Of a DNA stretch of 64,000 bases, positions 34,301 through 57,536 are shown piece after piece. The notes beneath the pieces are model-generated. The model was given only the letters and a program-made list of their open reading frames with translations. It searched no databases and had not been told where the DNA came from. How positions within the stretch are numbered: the first letter of the stretch is position 1; every line of letters starts with the position of its first letter. The stretch is from contig OY783201.1 of the NCBI GenBank assembly GCA_963678675.1, positions 1,498,001 through 1,562,000 on the forward strand, given 5' to 3'. Origin of the DNA: Xiphydria camelus. Taxonomy: Eukaryota; Arthropoda; Insecta; Hymenoptera; Xiphydriidae. A program made the translations under genes and the position numbers.

Positions 34301-37300
34301 TCTACTGCTTTGCGCACTATTTTGTAGGAATGCGTTTTGACCAACACTTCCTTCACGGGCATAACTAAATCGAGCAAACAGGACTCGGTCACGAACTGCG
34401 CCAATATGTGGAAAATGTCAAAACTTTTGGTCGATTTGGCCTCAGACACATTTCTTACAATGCCTGCTACCTCCTTTTCCTCGGCCGTTAGACCGAATAA
34501 ATCGACTTTGCAAACCTTTTTGAATAAGACACATCGAATCATTAACTCTGTTAGAGAACTCATAGTAGAGAGTTTAATTTTTCATTAAAATTAAATTTGA
34601 ACTAAATCAGAACTCGAACGATAGAAAACCGATAATTTAGTTCCTATATTTAACATGAATCGGAGATTTCAGACTTACCGAAAGTATACTCTGCAAATTC
34701 TGATTGATGTGGAGAGGTTTGAAATGAGGTTTCAGTGAAATTAGTACGGCGTGTATGGTGTACACGAGTACGTGTACTTGAAAACCTCTCGTCAGTAAAC
34801 TGTTCATTTCGTATAATAAATGATGTAGGTAATCGGGTCCCAAAGTAACCATGACCTTTTGAAGTATCTCTCGCGCAGCTCGCCTTACCGAATCCAAGCG
34901 AGATTTCAGGAATGTACATAGCTTCATCAAAATGCTGAAACCAATCAATTGATTTAACGATAGGACGAATTCGATTCGGCAAGATTCGAATTATATTGAA
35001 ACTAGAATTGAACCTCACCCTGGTAGATTTTTATCCAACATACTCTCGGGTAGCTTTTGAAGTAGTTTAACTACGGCTAGAGCAATGGGTACCCTCATCA
35101 GTTCTTCCTCCTCTCTTTCAGCTCCAGTCTTTCGTCTGTTGACTTTATGACTGTCTTCGTGTCGAGTGCGGGCCATGATGGAGCGATCCAACTGTGGCAG
35201 TAAAACCTTGGATATGCCAAAGACGACCTTCTTTGCCGACGATTGAGAAAGAACTGTTTGTTTCTGCATCGCAGGGAGGACATCCTGCGGAACTTCTTCC
35301 TTCTCTTTCTGCTCACTTTCTTCATCATTCATTTCAGTATCGATGTCCAATTCTTCGTCCAGCTTTTCTTCCGATTCGCGATTCTCTTCAAAGTCTTCTT
35401 CGACGATGTCGGTATTTTCAGATTCTTTAATCGCAGATTCAATGTCGCTTTCAACTTCACTGCTCTTCTCCGTTGAAATGTTTAGCGATTCTAGAGTTTT
35501 ATACTTTGACAAATCGAAATGAAACGCATCTAAGATCGCTACGATGATTCTAATTAGTTGCCTTTGGAATTCCACAGAGGATTTCAATTTATTCAAATAG
35601 TATTTCAGAATGGTCTCGTACTGATGCCACGGCAATAGTTTGCATATGGTGCCGATAGTCTCGATTGCGGCGTCGATAATACTGTTCTTGTTGTGGAATG
35701 ACTCGTTGCACAAGTACGACGAAGCTAGCGGTAAGATGAATTGGGTCAAAGTCTTGGGATTCGGTGGTTTCTTCAGGGTCTTCGCAATGGTGCAAAATTT
35801 CAACAAGGCTCTAGCTTTTCTATGCAGTTGAAGATGCTGCAGATTCTCGAAGAAGTCCACTTCGGGGTCGACTTTATTGACTAGCATGGATAAGTCGCGG
35901 AGAATGGGATGTACGTCTGGACATTCCATGGCCATTTGTCCCAAAAACGCTATGGATTGCAATCGAACCACTTCGTTCTTGCTTCTTATTCCATTTCTAA
36001 CGATTGTCAGTATCGTATCTTCTACCAAATAACGTCTATCCGTGTTGTTCTCTTTAAATGTTCTGGCTAGAAGCGGCCCTATCGTTTTCAGACACTGCCC
36101 CGAACAATCTCGCAGAGCCAAATCCTTCTCGTTGGCCAAAAAGTAGAAACAATTGTGTATGATGGCGATTCCAAATTCCAGCATAATCGCACCCTTCTCT
36201 ATAGAGGCGTTAATTTCCGTGAAAGCATCCAGCCTCCTTTGAAAGTCCGGTTGATCGATCCATTTGGAATCCCATGCGTTGAGTGCGCTCAACAGACTGC
36301 AATTCTGTATCATCACGTTACGTCGATCTTCCGTCGACCCTTGCGCTATGGTATCGAACAACTGAATCAGCAATTTTCTAGCAGGTACCGACGAAACCAC
36401 ACTTATCAGTGGTATGATCAGTCTGATGTGAGTCTCGGGCTTTTTCACGTTTTTCATGAGGTTGATGATGGTGTTAACGAGCTCGAGAATTATATCTTCG
36501 GATGCCCCAGAAGAGGCTCTCTTCACCAAGATCGGCAGGATGAGCGTGAGCAAAGTGTCGCACGCTTCTGCGCTTGGCACCAATTCGGAAATTCGCGACA
36601 GGATGGTCAACTCGGTCCTACTGACTCGTTTATTGGGCTTCTTCAATTTTCTCTTGATGTACTCCAAAATTGAAGGTACATGCGGGAGCAGTATGGCAGA
36701 TCCGTAATTGATTCTTCCATCCCTTGCAGCTTGATCTACTTCCAGAACATTGGTCACGACTGGAGTCAGCGGGGGAGCTTTTGCCTCCACTTCCATTTGA
36801 TCCGTTTGCTCATTTTTGGTATCGTAATCCTGTAGAGTTAGCATTTTTACGACCATCTCCAATATGGCATTTACTACTGACGCGTGCGTTTTTGGTCCTA
36901 AGAGAAGATTCATCACATTCGGAAGGGGTGTGATGACCACGTTGTCTTCCAGATGTTTCACGAAAAGAGGATAATATCGTGGATTCTGACTCCAAGCCAT
37001 GAAGAGCTTCAACAGAGCCGTAGGGCTGTGGATACCCTCCACCGGCAACTTTTCCAGCCAAGGAAATACCGCAACGTTGAACAACGCGTTTATTTCGTCC
37101 ACCGTCCATTCGTAATTTTCATAGTGAGTAAAGAATCTTGCCAGTACGCCTATACAGCTCGTTCGTACATTTCGTATCGACGGCAAATATCCAACGTGGA
37201 CGTCCTGAGATCGTCGTGAGATGCCGGTCACTTGAGCGAGAATACAAATCAATATGGCCAATAAACGTGGTAAAAGTTTGTTGTTCATTTTCCCACCAAA

Positions 37301-40300
37301 CTGCTCGATCATGATTGCTAGTAAGTTCACGGAACTTTGCAAACGTTTTGGCGGTATTACATTGCACAAATCGATTTCGTCTATTATGGATCGAGTCAAT
37401 GCGTCTAGATTGATACAGTTTTCGGAGGAAATCGGTATATACTTGTGAAAGAGTTTAAAGGCCATTCTTGCGAATATCATCATTTCATCCTCCCGACTGC
37501 CAGCCAGGAAGCGCAAGATAATGGTCCTCCTTGCGAGACCACCTGCCTTTCCGCCAGTTCGCATTCCCGTCCGCATTACCATTTTTGTATAAATGATTCG
37601 CATCAAGATCGGCACGAGGCCTTCGCGATGTTCTTCCTGCACTACGTTGCTTTCCTGGTCGATCTTAAATCGGGCCAATTCGTTTTTCAGATTCTTCTCG
37701 TCGACTAGATTATAGAGCTGCTCCTTGTAAGGTAGGAGAAACTTGTGTTTATAGGTCAGCAGACAATTCAGAGCAGCTTTCTGTATTGAAGGATTTTTCG
37801 AGGAGAGAAGATCCAAGTAAATTTTGTACATTTCCGCCTCGCGGTACAATGTCTTCGGGTTTGTCATTTTGGAAAACATCTCCATTTGGGCCAGTAAAAA
37901 CTTCATTTGATATGTTTTGCTGGTTTGTAATTTTATGGACTTCGAAGCTATTCCAACAGCCTTCTCTTCTATTTCTTCGTTTTCTTCTTCTCCTTTCTCC
38001 TCTTCTCCTTCTTTCATGGGATGATTGAAGTCGGCTTTCTTATCATCCTTGTGTTTCTCAATATTGCATGACTTGGCATCTTCGGAATTTGATTTAAAGA
38101 TATTGGTTTCTACGTAGTCGATGAACAATCCAGTCAGATCCCTATTCCTTGCTTCGCAGAATTCTGGGAAGGAAGTCATGCACTTCCAGAGAAGAAGTTT
38201 GTAATTTTCACGATCGGGTTTCTCGTTACTTTCTACGGTCCGAACCGCAAGGGCGGATATGACATCGCAGCCGAATAATCCGAGTACATATTCCTGGGGA
38301 TTTTCTACTTCACCTTCGAATTTCAGTTCGTTTAGAAAAATTGGCCAGAATTGGGGACACTGTTTTTGCGCGTACGTTGATATTATGTTAATAACCGGAT
38401 CCCATAGTAGAGAGAAGTTAATGTATAAGTTCCCCATTAAATAATACAGCGGAAAATCGTAATATTTTGGATTCAAATTACACATCATTCGACTTTGAAA
38501 CGTCAAAGCCTGCAAATGCTGAACTCTGTCCCGATATTTGTGTACAGTCGCAGGCTCACCTTCGGCTAAGAACGGAAGTTTAACTACATTTTTTTCGGAA
38601 TCATCGTCAGAGAGAGTGAGTTCTTCGACATTACCAAATAAGAAATATAAATGCGCTACCGTCAAGCGTATTTTTTGAATAGGCGATCCTAATAATGGTG
38701 CTAAACATTCGTTCATAATATCGAACATTTCCTTATTAATGTAATTCTTTCTCTGCTCTGATCTGTCAATATGTGTTAGGCACAAATCTATAGAATTAAG
38801 GATGTTGCTGTTAGATTTGCATTTAGAAATAAGCGCCGTCAACTTTATATCAAACCTGGCAATGAAGTGGGAGAATGCATCGGGTTCTAAGATATGAACG
38901 GCGGAGTCGATTGCGAGCAAGAGTAAAAAAGTCAATTTATCAAATTCTCTGGTATCGTCATTGTCGTCGGACTCTAATAATTTTTTATATATGGAGACTA
39001 TTCCCTCCAGTAGTATGTCTTCATATTTTTTCGGGAGAGGATTCAAGTGAGGAAGAATTACTAAAGTTCTCAACGCGTTGTCTGGAATATTATCTCCAGA
39101 AAGGACGTTCAATGTATTCTCTAAATAATTGAGACTTTCGGCAGATGCCCTCCTGATATCTAAAGAAAATTTATTCCATTTATGTAAATTGACACCACTG
39201 AGAGAAGGTGTTGCTTTTTCTTTGATTATGCTAGCAAATAATCTCAAGGTTCTACTGTCCAGTTCTTTATTCATGTAATCATGCAAAATATGCGACAAAA
39301 TCAGCGTTTCAAACGAGGAATAGTGCACGAGCTGCTCGACAGTTTTAAACAACAATTCGGTATTCTTTATCGACAAAATTTTGAGCACAAGTTGACTCGC
39401 TGTTTCTTGAGCAAGCTTCACGTTAGAAGCTAAAAGAATCGCGGAGGCCAGAACAACAGCCTCATTTAAAACGTTTTCAGCATTTTCAGCTATGTCTATC
39501 ACATGAATCAGCTTTTTAACTAGTGAAACGGGGTCAATTAGCATTCGTCCATCTTTGTAATTAATGACGCGTAACAGGAGTTTTAGGAGAAAATACAAAC
39601 TATCATCCTTTTTCAATAGTTTTTCAGTCTCGTCGCATTTCTCTGTAAACTGATCGAGTAATTTCAATAGGACATTCCAAAATATGCTACTTTTCTGTGG
39701 ATGAATAGCGGATAACGCGCAATCGACTATCTTTTCACATACTTCATAGAGAGTTTCTGTGTTAATAGTTTGGTCGCGCAAGGATCCAAAGTAAAGCAAC
39801 AGCATTTGCTCTGCACATGAATGGAACTGACCAGGTATACCTGATACTACCTCAAACAATAACTTTCCGCAACCTGGTACTCTATCCTTCCTGCCCTCCA
39901 AAGCTTCTAGAACTAACTTTAAGAAGGCATCTTTATCCCTAACTTTCCTAACTACAAAGGCAAAGCTTTCCGCAGCAAAATTGTTCACGTAAACTGGCTT
40001 AGAGTCTGCTAACAGTGGTAGCAAGAGATCAAAAACAGTCCCTACATTCTTTATTAAATATCGCCACAGGAATTTAAATAAATACGCGAGCGTTGTGAAT
40101 GCATACTCCAGCTGTTCTGCATTTTTAGTCTGTAGCAAATCTATTATAACTAGTAAGAAATGTGGGAAGTATTCGTAGAATTCTTTTTGAAGATCCCTGG
40201 CTACAGCGACGACCAATCTATAATAAAGCAAATTAATCCTATCAGCAACTCGCGATGCAACCTTTCATTGGTATCTTTTGTAAAATTCAAAATTAACAGG

Positions 40301-40726
40301 GTGTTTTGAAGCTAGAGGGGTACTCACTCCAAAATTGGTTGCAAGCACAGTACGTCCTTTTTCTCCAAATACTTTAAGAGCGTATCAATTACATGCTGCT
40401 TTCTATTTAGTAACTGTGGTAATGTAATGATATCTCGCACTTCCTTTTTAAAGCTACCATAGTTCTCGGTAAGATTAAGGAGACTCCACTTTTGGAGCGC
40501 TTTGTGAAAATACGTTTCGGTATCCTCGTTATCGTCCTCGTTGCGATGCGCAACGCGATGAAATACATCGACATCGATATCGCATATTCTTTCGGAGAAT
40601 GGCTTAAACTGTAACGAGTAAATTACAGTTGTGCTGGATCCAAGCCAGGTTAGGATAACTACTCTCGCTCGAAGCACGTACCTTAAAAGTATTTGCCTCC
40701 TTATGTCGCGTCGGTTTATTCTTCAT
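31382..40726 (-). CDS. UTP20: UTP20, small-subunit processome component (11 exons, 2780 aa)
   Basis: Exons in order: 40726-40682, 40608-40328, 40217-35019, 34934-34679, 34545-33910, 33791-33228, 33103-32921, 32827-32500, 32414-31984, 31898-31629, 31531-31382. UTP20 (DRIM) is a nucleolar scaffold of the SSU processome, needed for 18S rRNA processing. It is an array of helical HEAT-like repeats without a catalytic site. The N-terminus (MKNKPTRHKEANTF), the NFAAESFAFVVRKV block near residue 200 and the Lys/Arg-rich end match the vertebrate protein along its length; vertebrate UTP20 is about 2785 aa, so it is complete. Two acidic low-complexity linkers lie near residues 850 and 1715. Exon 3 is 5.2 kb. 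The exon 5 acceptor (CAGAG|TTA) was chosen because it alone keeps phase 0. It is head-to-head with the gene at 41853. Confidence 0.96.
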
Positions 40727-41852
40727 CTCGTCGCGGTATATTCCAATCACATCAAAATTGCATGACGTTTACTTTACTATTTCTTTAACGTAAAATATGA
40801 TCAGCCGCTAATACTGTCACTCGTGCAGCAAAACACGTGGAACGAAATTGTTTTCACCTGCAGTTAAAACTAAAAGTACTAAGGTCGTAGACTGGAATAC
40901 ATACATACATACAGAGCGCGCACCACGGTTTCGCCCTCTATAGTTTATTGCTGTAGGTAGGTATAAGATGTGGCGACCTACCGTCAGGCGGCTACTACAC
41001 CGATCCGCCGGCTACCACGGCTCTCGCGTCCATCTACAGATCTTCTCACTAGTATTTCATCAGCACCCCGATTTCTATATATAACCGAGGCTCACCAACA
41101 CCAGTGGCGGGTAGGCGAGTGGCATCGGCGACGCACACATCATTTAGCTCGCCACCACAAAGAAAATGGAGATGGTACCATCTACATATGTATAAAGAAC
41201 CATGAAAACGCTTCTAGCCAGCATTTACGCGCGAAACATGAATTCATACGAAGAACCATTTCTTGGGTTGGAACGGTTGGAAAGCAAAGTAAATTTATTA
41301 GTGATCTTATTGCAAAATAATAGCGTACATTTCCTAAGAATTGAAATATTGTATTATTTTTGTATAGCTACTTCTGTAACAGAAAGCAAAATTATTAATC
41401 GTCTAATCTAATTGAGTCAGAATCGTCTTGTTCCTACGTTTAAAAGAGGTCAATGTACTCCGGTTGGAAAATCAGCTGTTCTCCACTCGTCTCTTGACGT
41501 ACTATAGTTATATGTACCTGTTATACCTATATATGTATTATGCCTTTTGCGAGCCATGTGCGAACTCAGTGTGTCAACGAACAATTAAAAATTACACGCC
41601 ATATGATAGAATGATTAAAATAATAATATAATGTAACGGTAGATATTAATCGAATACGACACAATGATTATAATCTGTTTAATACGGAGTGTTAAGCAAA
41701 GCACGCGTAGCTTCTATAAATTATTGCTCCCTTATTTACACGAACAGAATTCAAAGGAATGATAGGGCGTATTATGAATTATCTGTCGATTTATCGCGTT
41801 ATTACTTGTAATATATCAATGGGCACGGTGTAAATGTGATCAATTGTGAAAA
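40727..41852. promoter_or_regulatory. Divergent intergenic region, UTP20 / MPPED
   Basis: 1.1 kb separates the two divergent start codons. No TATA box is obvious for either gene. Some of it must be 5' UTR, and an upstream non-coding exon is possible. Short frames here are not convincing genes. Confidence 0.45.
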
Positions 41853-43130
41853 ATGAAGATAGGAATTCATCCTCTGACAGCTAATCCAACCGCTGCATGG
41901 CTCGAATTATCACAGCAACAAAAGGTTATTAAAATCAACGCAAAACCACCGACAAGCGATGCCCCTAGTGATAAGGTACGTCGAAAATTCCTGTTTTCCT
42001 ACTATAATTCGTTAACATTTGTGATAGAATGGGTCCATCTGAAAAACTCCATTTCTTTTTCAGCTTCGAGTCGTTTGTATGAGCGATACTCATTCATTAA
42101 CACCTTTCTTAAAATTCGACATTCCAACGGGAGATGTTTTCATTCATGCCGGAGATTTTACAAAATGTGGGAGCCTTCAAGAAGTTATAGAATTCAACAA
42201 TTGGATCGGTAAGTATTTTGACATCAGTAACTAAAAGAAATTGAATTTGAGAAATGAGCTTTCACTCTGAAATTCTCATTATAGGAAATCTTCCACATAA
42301 ACATAAGATTGTAATAGCTGGCAATCACGAATTGAGTTTTGATCCAACATTTACGCATCCATTTTCGACGCACACCAGTGGGGATCGACATAAACATACA
42401 GGAACCAGTATACTCGACGAGATACCCACCTTAGGAATGTCTAAGGATACGCTTGCAGAAGCTATCCAGACGACTAATGTCAAGGATTACCTCACCAACT
42501 GTACCTATTTAGAAGACTCTGAAATAATCTTATGTGGAATTAAGATCTATGGAACACCTTGGTAAATTTTAGTAGACCAAAATAATTTTTTGTATAATAA
42601 GAATTATCTTTCTGCTAGTCCTTGTCAACTGATTTACATTCAAGTCATTTATTGTACTTCAGGCAGCCAGAATTTTGCAAGTGGGCATTTAATGTACCCC
42701 GAGGCGAGCAGTGCCTCTCTAAGTGGGAAATGATTCCATCTGATACGGATATTCTCGTAACGCATACACCACCCGTAGGCCACGGAGATCTTTGTTGCAG
42801 TGGCGTGAGAGCCGGATGCGTTGAGTTATTGACTACAGTACAAAATCGAGTTAAACCTAAATACCACGTGTTCGGTCACGTGCACGAAGGTACGTCGATA
42901 ATTTCCCTTTGCACCCTGCATTATTAGTTTACTGTGGATTGTCTCCATCCACGATACTTGAGGTATGAACTTCATTACATTTCAAAATCTCTTTAATTTC
43001 AGGCTACGGTATATCGTCAGACGGTAAAATTATCTACATAAATGCGTCCACATGCGATCTCAACTACCTACCCAGTAATCCTCCTGTAGTATTTGATATC
43101 ACTTTACCACCAGGTGCAAGTAAATCATAA
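41853..43130 (+). CDS. Class III metallophosphoesterase, MPPED1/MPPED2 family (5 exons, 299 aa)
   Basis: Exons: 41853-41975, 42064-42208, 42285-42561, 42663-42889, 43003-43130; phases 0, 1, 2, 1 agree. The calcineurin-like metallophosphoesterase signature is complete: SDTH (first metal ligands), GDFTKCG, GNHE, THTPPVGHGD and GHVHEG. The C-terminal INASTC and NPPVVFDI blocks are specific to the MPPED family; vertebrate members are about 290-330 aa. The family hydrolyses phosphodiesters such as cyclic nucleotides in vitro; the in vivo substrate is not settled. Mammalian MPPED2 has Gly where the last motif has the first His (GGIHEG), which lowers its activity. Here His is present, so a fully competent site is expected. 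No signal peptide is seen, so it is probably cytosolic. The residues before SDTH (about 45) are poorly conserved. Confidence 0.93.
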
Positions 43131-44640
43131 ATTTTTTTTCATAGGTAACTTGTACTTCAAATGTGCAAGATATTACTCGCAGGAATGATTTGACTCAGTG
43201 TATGACATTCGAATTAGAAATAGATCAAGTGCACGCGGAACATAATATCGGACAAAGCACTTATACAAATCACACTCTAGTCTTGAAACGGCATTAATTT
43301 TAAGCTCATTATCAACTGCACGCAATTTTAGTCGCGTGATAAACACAATGCGTTCCCTATAATTACTATTCATGAATAGAAACAATTAAGATCCAGGGAT
43401 AGTTAATGCGCTTATTATGTTTTAATTCGCGGTAGGGGAAACAATATAGTCGCATATTTACTTATTGCGAAAAGCATCAAGAGGGGGATAGTTATTCCTG
43501 AGGCACAAGACCTGTAGATACTACAGCAAGAACGTATTTGAAATATAGTACTTCTTGGAAGTACGCTGGTGATATTCTTTTGAAGTGTATAATATAGGTC
43601 AACTCTGTAGTTAGTATTTATAATGATACACTGTACACGCATTGCAGTAAAGCATGTATGTGTACAGTATTGGTGCTGAATTGTTTAACATAAATCCATT
43701 TTCTTTGTCTTAATAAAAAAATTAATAATAAAATTTGACGTCTGGTCGAATCTTTTATTCGTGCAGATCAAATCGTAATCATACACATTTAGGGTTGCAT
43801 CGTATGTTGTTTATGTAGTTGATTATTTTCATCAATTTACAATGACGTATCCTAAATTAAAAAAATCTTTTGTCGCTATAAAATGGAAATTCAGATTCAG
43901 ATATACAAATACATATCTTTTCCAGAATTACTTCTTCATCTTGCACATCGAAAGCAAGAGTGTTGAACTCTTAAATTCATTTGACGTCCAATTATAAAGA
44001 ATCGTTCCAAGGTCGAACGATTTTTTAGAATATCTGTCAATACGATTCTAGCGAAAATTTAAAGATGTATTATTCTTTAAACCTACATAATCAATAATAT
44101 GATTTTCTAATTTAGCAATGTGAGTAAAAGATTACTCAACTACTTGTAGCCTCGCTAGACTGTTGCGAATGTAGATAAATGAACAATTATACCATGTCAT
44201 TTTAATCTTATACACAGTATAACGAGAATATCAAATCTGCAATGGCAAATAATGTAAACGTGAAAAATATAGCGTAATATAATTCTACAATTACGTCGCG
44301 GGCAAATAGAAATTTAACAATGCCAACAATTAGACTCAAAAGAATCCTCGCGCAGTTCCGAAAATATATTTGAAGTGCTACTCCATATCGTACCAATATT
44401 ATAGCCGATATATTATCAGCAACTCCTTTAAATTAATTTAAAGAAAAAGTTTCTTTGGAAGCAGATAAAAATAGAAACATAGCCTAGATATTCCAATCCA
44501 GAGTAAGCACCTCCGTTTCCCTGTATTCCCTGTATTGGTAAATCAGCTTCGATTCAAAGGATAGTAACTATAAATAACTAACGTATTATTACACTTTTCT
44601 TATATAAACGCGCTTAGATCTTTCAGGATATGATTCGCAC
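43131..44640. other. Tail-to-tail spacer with opposed polyadenylation signals
   Basis: The 3' ends of MPPED (+) and PRPS (-) face each other. AATAAA on + at 43712-43717 could end MPPED, and AATAAA on - at 43754-43759 could end PRPS. If both are used the 3' UTRs would meet or overlap slightly. The rest is AT-rich with no gene recognised. Confidence 0.5.
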
Positions 44641-51759
<7,119 letters not shown>

Positions 51760-51843
51760 CCTGCTCCGTAATAAACCCGCACAAGATTTCTCTAAGTTTG
51801 CGCGTAACAAACTCTTGGCACGCACTGGTTGTGAGACGGGCAT

Positions 51844-52699
51844 CGCTACAAACCACAGAAATCACCAAGCAGGTCGGCGTCGGCCAATCAGAGCGCCAAC
51901 CGCATATCGGACGTGACGTAAGTGATTATGCTCCGCCTCCGGGACCGCGAAACGCGTTTCTTATCGGAGTAATCAGACGTTTTTTTTTACAAATAGAGAA
52001 AAATACTACCGTACACATTTTGTTTTGTTCGGTATGTAGTATACATTACGAAATTAGATCGACACCATTTGATAAGTTGCTCCATCTTCGAGGAAAGAGT
52101 TTTATGAATATTTTAAGTACTTTATAAGAGTGATAACACGGTGATAATTTTTGTCGACTTTAACACCACTCAGTTTATGGAAGTACATTTCTCTGGAGAT
52201 ATTGGAAGATAAATTGCTCGTCCGATAAGTAATACACGTAAAACGGGTTTTTTGGGCGAATAATAAGAGATATTCGATACCAAATCATAATTATGACAAC
52301 TATAATAATTAGTCGTATCATATACGGTAAATGATCTCGATAAATATCGCTAAATTTTTCGTGCACTCGATCAGTAGCATTGATACTTGAATTTCGCGCC
52401 GTCACAGTTCGTGACGTGATTTCAGACAAAATTCAAAGGCGAGAGTGGAGACGGGTGACAGTCAACTTTTCCTATCAATGTGGCGCCGGCGGTGATTGAA
52501 TGATAAATTGGATGTGACCGCGAATGGTGATTTTGGACGAGAGCACGGGTTATATCGACCGTATATTTGAGTAGAAGGCCGAAAGTAATTCAATCATAAC
52601 CTTAGCCGAGGTTCTCATCAGTTGACGCTGTCAGGGAACTTAGTTAATTTATTCGAATGACGATGACAGTGTGCTGACCATTCTGCACAGTCGGAAGCC
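51844..52699. promoter_or_regulatory. Divergent intergenic region, PRPS / UBE2K
   Basis: About 0.86 kb lies between the upstream-most PRPS ATG and the UBE2K ATG. No TATA box is positioned well for either gene. It presumably holds both promoters and 5' UTRs. No other gene is visible. Confidence 0.5.
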
Positions 52700-55223
<2,524 letters not shown>

Positions 55224-57536
55224 TGATAGCTGTGTAGCTCTATTTGTCACACAACCACCAATCACTCCTTATTCTGGAACTCGGGCAGCATTACACTCAA
55301 ATGATCGTGCTACAACATCCTTACACAAAATTCAGCACCGATAACGACAATATAACAATGACAAAATAACGTCGAAAGTGATCCTTACCCAGACCTAAGT
55401 AATAGTCATTTATTTAATGTAACATAGACACAAAGAACAATAACTAATAAAATTTTCGGAATGGAAATTCAACTAGGCATACGCCTAGAGAAGAACACCG
55501 AATGAAGTATCATTTTGATTTATGTGCGCGCGCGTTATGCGTCATGCTTTATTTCCATTATAGCATCTTACACTTGTATTAATTTAGGCGATGAATATTT
55601 GAAGCAGTCTCTTTCCAGTTTGTTGTATAAAATAATCTTGGATACTGAGTATCTCACAGGTGGGTTTGTTTTATTTGAAAGCTCCACCTTGATTAATATA
55701 TCTATAATAATAAAAGTGTTTTTATGTAAACAAGAGATATGGTACTTTGCATCGATAGTTCTGTTATTTTCTTTGCCCTATAGTCAGGTCTGTCTCTAAT
55801 AAGGGAGTCTATGAAAAAAAATTTACCGTTTACAGTTTCCTTATCAGTAATAACTTGTATGTGTTAGTCGGTGATTTAAGCACATATATAGATCGTGTAA
55901 TTTCGTAGTCATTGTATTCTCGTCAAGTTTTCAAAGGCTTCATCGCTGATTAGGTCGAAAATGTACATTAATGAAGTAGATAACAATTTATTTAGCGTTA
56001 GATCACATTTGTATAAAGAATCATACATTTTAAAAAGGTATTGTTAGTATTTAAATTTTGTACATTTTTGGTGTTGGGTTACACGGCCGATCTAGCAAGA
56101 AGCTGCGTTTGTACCGTACGCATGTCATTTTCGTGTTTGAAGTGATGGGTTACATTCCAATCTCAGGAATATGGTTGCATTTACTCTATTGCGATTGATT
56201 GTATGCATAGAAATTCAACTTGGTCGCGAAATGCGTACCGCGGGAGAATTCGCAGTGACGCGTGAATATGTTTAAGAAAGATCTCTTACAGAAATTCAGA
56301 ATCTAGGATTGCATTAGATGTAAAATGTGCCTCGAATAAAATACCCGAGTATTGATTACTACGAGCTATCAATCTTAGGAGATGAGTGCGATCATGCTGT
56401 ACATACATATATTAGTCGTGACGTGAAATCATGGTTTCGTTGAAATTAAAATCAGGCGTGTACACTTAAAATAGATATAAAATAATGGAATGCAGTTTCT
56501 CGTGAGTGTAATAAAATTGCTATTGGTTCCTCTTTTAGTGAAGAATGCATGGGAATTAATCAAATACATATATTCATAATAATTATTTTATCATTGCATT
56601 AAATTTCAAATTGCCATTGACTTAGGGAAATTTGCGATACATATGGATGTGGTGTCGAGAGTGGTGTCGCCGATAGAATACGGAGAATGTGATTATTAGA
56701 CTATTGCGTACGATGCGAAATGCATATAATAAAAAGCGTTCTCGTGATACGAGAGAGGAAGATGAGAGGCAGCGTTATATGCGAGCAGATTCAGATACGT
56801 ACCATCATCCCAAGGTTTAATTAATGTAAATTAATATAAGATTTGGAAAATATTAATAAATAATTCTTTTTCAACATCAGCCTTCAAATACTAATGCATA
56901 AAATACCTTTGTGCACCTGTTACATCTACGTGAAATAAAAATATCAATTAATTAACAGCACAATGACAACTTCCTAATTATTTCCCACGTATGTATGTAT
57001 ATCTAATTTTTTAGTAGTTTTTTGTTTGTGATATATATTAACATTTGATTCTTAAAAATTCGTTAAAAAATGTAAGTATCCAAACTGTACATTTTTATCT
57101 ATACTATTTGTTCAATGTGTCACGTTTTTATGAGAAATGCGTTAGAGGAAAGGGATTTATACACCAACAAGACATGCAATTTTTCAGGTGAACACAAACT
57201 AACGTTTGTTTTTCACGATACCTTCTGCATGTATACATTTCACAAATATCATGGAATTTATACAAATACATTATGGAATTCTTGAAAAAAAAATTCCATA
57301 AATAAGGCTCTTTATTTTAATTGTTCAAGTCTCTTATAATGTTTAGAAGTTTTCCGTGAATATACCATCGTATCGTTATGAATGATTATTAACATGTATT
57401 TACATTTAACTGTAGAAAAATGTCATACTGGTTTGCATATAGAGTAAGAGTCAAATTTGTATACTCGTACAACGAGTGAGTAACAAGGCGACATTTTTTT
57501 AAAGTCGTATTCTCATAGCCCTTATCACGATAATTG
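55224..57536. other. Tail-to-tail spacer, UBE2K / RFWD3
   Basis: AATAAA on + at 55446-55451 is the first polyadenylation signal after UBE2K, with another at 56335-56340. TTTATT at 57311-57316 is a candidate signal for RFWD3 on the minus strand. The remaining AT-rich sequence shows no gene. Confidence 0.55.

Noticed and set aside
34546..34563. ATG at 34563 as the start of a separate minus-strand gene
   Set aside because: The frame continues UTP20 homology across an in-phase acceptor at 34545, so the ATG is intronic chance.
35015..40231. Plus-strand frames of up to 172 codons across the UTP20 region
   Set aside because: They lie antisense to the 5.2-kb UTP20 coding exon, which matches the family along its whole length.
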